64,000 nt of DNA from Fibrobacter sp. Lineage in GTDB: Bacteria > Fibrobacterota > Fibrobacteria > Fibrobacterales > Fibrobacteraceae. A program made the position numbers and the translations under genes. Location: contig JAFPWY010000001.1 of assembly GCA_017412605.1 (NCBI GenBank), positions 62,001-126,000 on the forward strand. Reading direction: 5' to 3'. Positions 61,367 to 64,000 of the stretch are shown piece by piece (position 1 is the first letter of the stretch; the number at the start of each line of letters is the position of its first letter). The notes under the pieces were generated by a model, which was not told the DNA's origin, searched no databases, and saw nothing but the letters and a program-made list of their open reading frames with translations.

Positions 61367-61827
61367 TCTGTGCTCCTTCCTGCGTACATGCGAATGGGGC
61401 TTAACAGACGGGGACGCAGAATATTTTGTTAAAGGTTCTATCAAAGGCTCTGTCGGGCTAAACTGTACACTTGTGCCCGGCTAGCAAAAAATCCTCAATC
61501 TGTAAGCCCTTCCAAAACTGTTTTTCGGCTGCATGACCGATGTTTTTAGGCTATTTCGGCCGGTTCCGACTTCGCAGCGTTTCCGTAGCCGTACAGAATG
61601 ACTGGACAGAGCCAAAGGGGCATTTTCGCAGCATTTTCGCAGTTTCGACCCCAAAGTACGGCCTGGCCCGACAGAGCCAGCTGAAGGGTTGAACGTTTGT
61701 GCACTAAATATAGTTTCAATAATTTCCGTTGTCAATAGGCCCGGGCGATTTTTCGGAAATAGGAGTGTAAGCTTTCCCATAGTCAAAAGAATGCGCTGGC
61801 AGACCTGTTTGGCTGCAGTCATTCTTT
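61367..61827. other. 461-bp region without a gene, possible small mobile element
   Basis: GGCTCTGTCGGGC (61446-61458) and its exact inverted copy (61666-61678) frame 233 bp with no coding potential. A further CAGAGCC lies near 61607. The AT/GC make-up inside is mixed. No target-site duplication seen. A 113-codon open frame here shows no family features and is not annotated. Confidence 0.45.
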
Positions 61828-62625
61828 CTAGCTATTGTTGGAATAGTAAAGGTCGTATTTCATTACGACCCTATACAATTGGCCGTTCCTGACAAAAGTC
61901 ATGTCCCACGTGTCGCCAATTTTGGAAGCATTCCTTATTTCGAGCAGGTCCTTTGTGGTGTAAATATCCCTGCCGTTGATTTGGGTGATAATGTCCCCGG
62001 GGAAGAGGTTTGCGTAAAAAGCGACGGTGTTTTCGTACACGACAGTTATGCGGCAGCCAGTGTTTTGCCTGAATACCTGACGATCTAGTTGGGTCAGATT
62101 CGTTGCGGAAAAGCCCGGCGCGTATTGCATCCGGTATTCTGGGGGAATAGGAATGAAAAAGTAGGCGGAATAATGATATATATCGATTTCGTATGAATGG
62201 ACTGAATAGGTCGTGGTTGTATATGTACTAGTATAGCCGTAGGGAGAGGCGTACGAATGGAAGTTCGTGTGCGGGCGAGAATAAATGCCGCGCTCTGTAT
62301 TGATGAGCCTTTCATTCCAAACGGCGATTTTCGCTCTTTGCATTGTACAGATTTCACGAATCTTTTTTTCTGCTATTGGAGTATATAGCTGTTCTCCGGT
62401 AAAACCGGTCTCGCCGATACACCAGTACCAGCGAGATGTGATTTCTCTGAACTTTGCGTCCATATCGGAAGCGTACATTATCGTAGGGGTTTCGTTTTGT
62501 TTTAAAAATGCTTCTTGTGGAAGCCGATCGAGTTGGTACCACGAAATAAACGTGGCATCGTAACCGGTTATCGCGCATCCCGTGAAAATAATGGCAAAAA
62601 GGCTGATTAAAACAATGTTCTTCAT
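61828..62625 (-). CDS. Lipoprotein with C-terminal PDZ domain
   Basis: 265 aa. MKNIVLISLFAIIFTGCAIT (lipobox FTGC). A central Tyr/Thr/Ser-rich region (SYASPYGYTSTYTTTTYSVH) follows. Residues ~190-260 fit PDZ: CRITVVYENTVAFYANLFPG, DIITQINGRDIYTTKDLLEI. It has no protease domain, so it is likely an adaptor or substrate-binding lipoprotein. Monocistronic. Confidence 0.75.
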   Translation of the reverse strand: MKNIVLISLFAIIFTGCAITGYDATFISWYQLDRLPQEAFLKQNETPTIMYASDMDAKFREITSRWYWCIGETGFTGEQLYTPIAEKKIREICTMQRAKIAVWNERLINTERGIYSRPHTNFHSYASPYGYTSTYTTTTYSVHSYEIDIYHYSAYFFIPIPPEYRMQYAPGFSATNLTQLDRQVFRQNTGCRITVVYENTVAFYANLFPGDIITQINGRDIYTTKDLLEIRNASKIGDTWDMTFVRNGQLYRVVMKYDLYYSNNS

Positions 62626-62801
62626 GTGACTTACCCCGAAAAAATGCTATTGGAAAAATATATTACTTTCTTTCGATATGATTGTGCCTGAGAAATTCTT
62701 TTTTCAAAATGATGTTATAAATCACAGCCTGTCATCTTGGAACATAAATGCCCAAGTATATTTTTTTCTTAAGACAAAAGGTGTCGGGGGGAATAAAAAA
62801 A

Positions 62802-63932
62802 TTAGTGCGATTTTATGTAATCGGCAGTCTTTTCCATGTTTGGATAAATTGAGGCCTTGTTTATTGCCAATATGTCTAATTGCTTTAAGATTAGCTCTTT
62901 GTTTTCCGACTTAATCACAAATCTTGTTTTTGCAATGCGAGCTTTTATCTTTTTTTCTGCTTCTTCCAAATTAGAAGAAAGGCCACTTAACAAAAATGCC
63001 CCTTGTTGATTTGTAATTCTTGGATTTGCTCTGTTTGGCTGGATAAATAACGGAGATAAAATATCCCCAGGTTCTATGCGACGTTGAAAAGCAGGTTTTT
63101 CCGAACAAATTTCTAGGTATAGTTTTTCAAGATAGGGATGATTGGTTGAATTATCGTATACTTGGTTTTTAAGTTTCTTTGTTTCTTCTACTATTAGTTC
63201 TTGTTCAAATTTTTTCAAATGTGGAAGGCAAGATAAAATTAAGGCTTTGTCAGAATCTCCGTAAGACATTGTTCCCTTGACAACGGGGAAAATAGTGATT
63301 CGACCATCGTTTTCTTTCGTTTCACATGCAAAATATAATGCTCCTAAAGGATTGGATGTTATATCTAACAATCTTGTTGAACATCCATAATGTTGCATTT
63401 TCACCAGTTTATCCAAAAATGAAAGATTCTCAAACTCATTAGGGCAACGAACTTGTATTTCATGATAAAAATATGATTCCCTTAAATAAGTATGGTCATC
63501 TCTCATGATATTGGGCCTGTAATTCCATTCTTTATTTGATTCACCACGATAGTAATATTGAATGAAAGACCTTCCAGAGCTAATTAAATTTTTTTCTTTT
63601 TTTACCTTCTCAAGGTAAGAATTAATTTTAGCATTTAATTTTTCTTTTGCTTCTTTTTTTATGTGTGTCAGTTGAGACAAAAATTTTTTGTATATAGACT
63701 CTAGCTCATTTGTTGTACAATTAAATCTCTCCTTATAATCACAAAGATCTACTAAGTTATTGAGTTCATTTAAAATCCAAGATGAGTAATATGGATCTGA
63801 TTTATCCCATTCTTGCTCAAAAAATTTATCAACAACTTCCTTGTATAACTGGCATCCAGAAGTAAATTCGTATATCTTATGTATGAAGGATTCTACGGAG
63901 TCAATTTCAATGTCATTATATTCGTTAACCAT
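62802..63932 (-). CDS. FRG-domain protein
   Basis: 376 aa, AT-rich. FRG domain (PF08867) core: YYRGESNKEWNYRPNIMRDD and MQHYGCSTRLLDITSNPLGA with LYFAC, then FRG end QQGAFLLSGL. The N-terminal ~120 residues are helical coiled (FLSQLTHIKKEAKEKLNAKI). FRG proteins are frequent in phage-defence and mobile islands; their biochemical function is not established. Low GC and its place at the right edge suggest acquired DNA that continues past the window. Confidence 0.85.
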   Translation of the reverse strand: MVNEYNDIEIDSVESFIHKIYEFTSGCQLYKEVVDKFFEQEWDKSDPYYSSWILNELNNLVDLCDYKERFNCTTNELESIYKKFLSQLTHIKKEAKEKLNAKINSYLEKVKKEKNLISSGRSFIQYYYRGESNKEWNYRPNIMRDDHTYLRESYFYHEIQVRCPNEFENLSFLDKLVKMQHYGCSTRLLDITSNPLGALYFACETKENDGRITIFPVVKGTMSYGDSDKALILSCLPHLKKFEQELIVEETKKLKNQVYDNSTNHPYLEKLYLEICSEKPAFQRRIEPGDILSPLFIQPNRANPRITNQQGAFLLSGLSSNLEEAEKKIKARIAKTRFVIKSENKELILKQLDILAINKASIYPNMEKTADYIKSH

Positions 63933-64000
63933 TTTTTTTCCTTTTTTCTATATAAAATAAAAAAATCTATTTCAAATTTGGAGGAGGTTCTATTGTTATA

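Noticed and set aside
61481-61822. 113-codon minus-strand frame
   Set aside because: No ribosome site, no domain, and it runs through the inverted-repeat element.
59920-63932. Prophage
   Set aside because: ORF6N and HTH proteins occur in phages, but no structural, integrase or lysis genes are present.

Overview
The window reads as chromosomal DNA of a Fibrobacter species, a rumen or gut cellulose degrader of the Fibrobacterota. The case rests on lineage-typical families: a FISUMP lipoprotein (Fibrobacter succinogenes major paralogous domain) with Ser-rich spacers at 2520-3707, a fibro-slime-domain surface protein at 33711-37169, many Ser-rich lipoproteins, short 'DLxGR' C-terminal tails, and a roughly 50 % GC core genome. 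No plasmid, prophage or rRNA operon is visible.

Left part (1-20.5 kb) looks origin-proximal. secA runs off the left edge. Six near-perfect ParB-binding parS palindromes lie between 5.0 and 10.8 kb, directly upstream of rsmG-parA-parB, an M23 endopeptidase and a bactofilin. Coding direction switches from minus to plus at about 8.16 kb. An AT-rich intergenic region at 4713-5226 holds several DnaA-box-like 9-mers, a perfect hairpin and one parS, and is the best oriC candidate. dnaN lies about 20 kb further on, at 29.3-30.4 kb. A CAU tRNA, a calcineurin-like phosphoesterase and the sbcD-sbcC nuclease pair follow parAB.

Middle part (20.5-53 kb): a transglutaminase-like lipoprotein; a GT4 glycosyltransferase overlapping a degenerate cyclase-like gene; a left-handed-beta-helix protein and an M48 peptidase; ttcA; dnaN with an uncatalogued 50-aa membrane protein; a second M23 peptidase; RNase G; the fibro-slime protein; phosphate acetyltransferase (acetate formation); a 1567-aa modular surface protein; a 49-aa orphan peptide; phosphofructokinase; an OmpR-type two-component system; and a PEGA / LpoB / COG3014 lipoprotein cluster.

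Right part (53-64 kb) is accessory: an ABC-class ATPase, two AT-rich secreted proteins sharing a C-terminal tag, a flavin reductase, an expansin-like (DPBB) lipoprotein, an MBL hydrolase, then a small mobile/defence-flavoured zone with a RhuM remnant, an HTH regulator with a perfect 24-bp operator-like palindrome, an ORF6N/PLD-like protein, a possible 233-bp inverted-repeat element, a PDZ lipoprotein and an FRG-domain protein.

The most unusual signal is a family of heptanucleotide-periodic arrays. They occur between genes (29.1, 31.7, 53.0 and 57.5 kb), often as opposed arms able to fold back on each other, and also inside two protein-coding genes (rsmG and the glycosyltransferase), where they add in-frame segments. 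Two nearly identical 112-bp-spaced units differ by exactly one heptad. I know of no description of this repeat family in Fibrobacter; the closest analogue I recall is the STRR heptamer repeats of heterocystous cyanobacteria.
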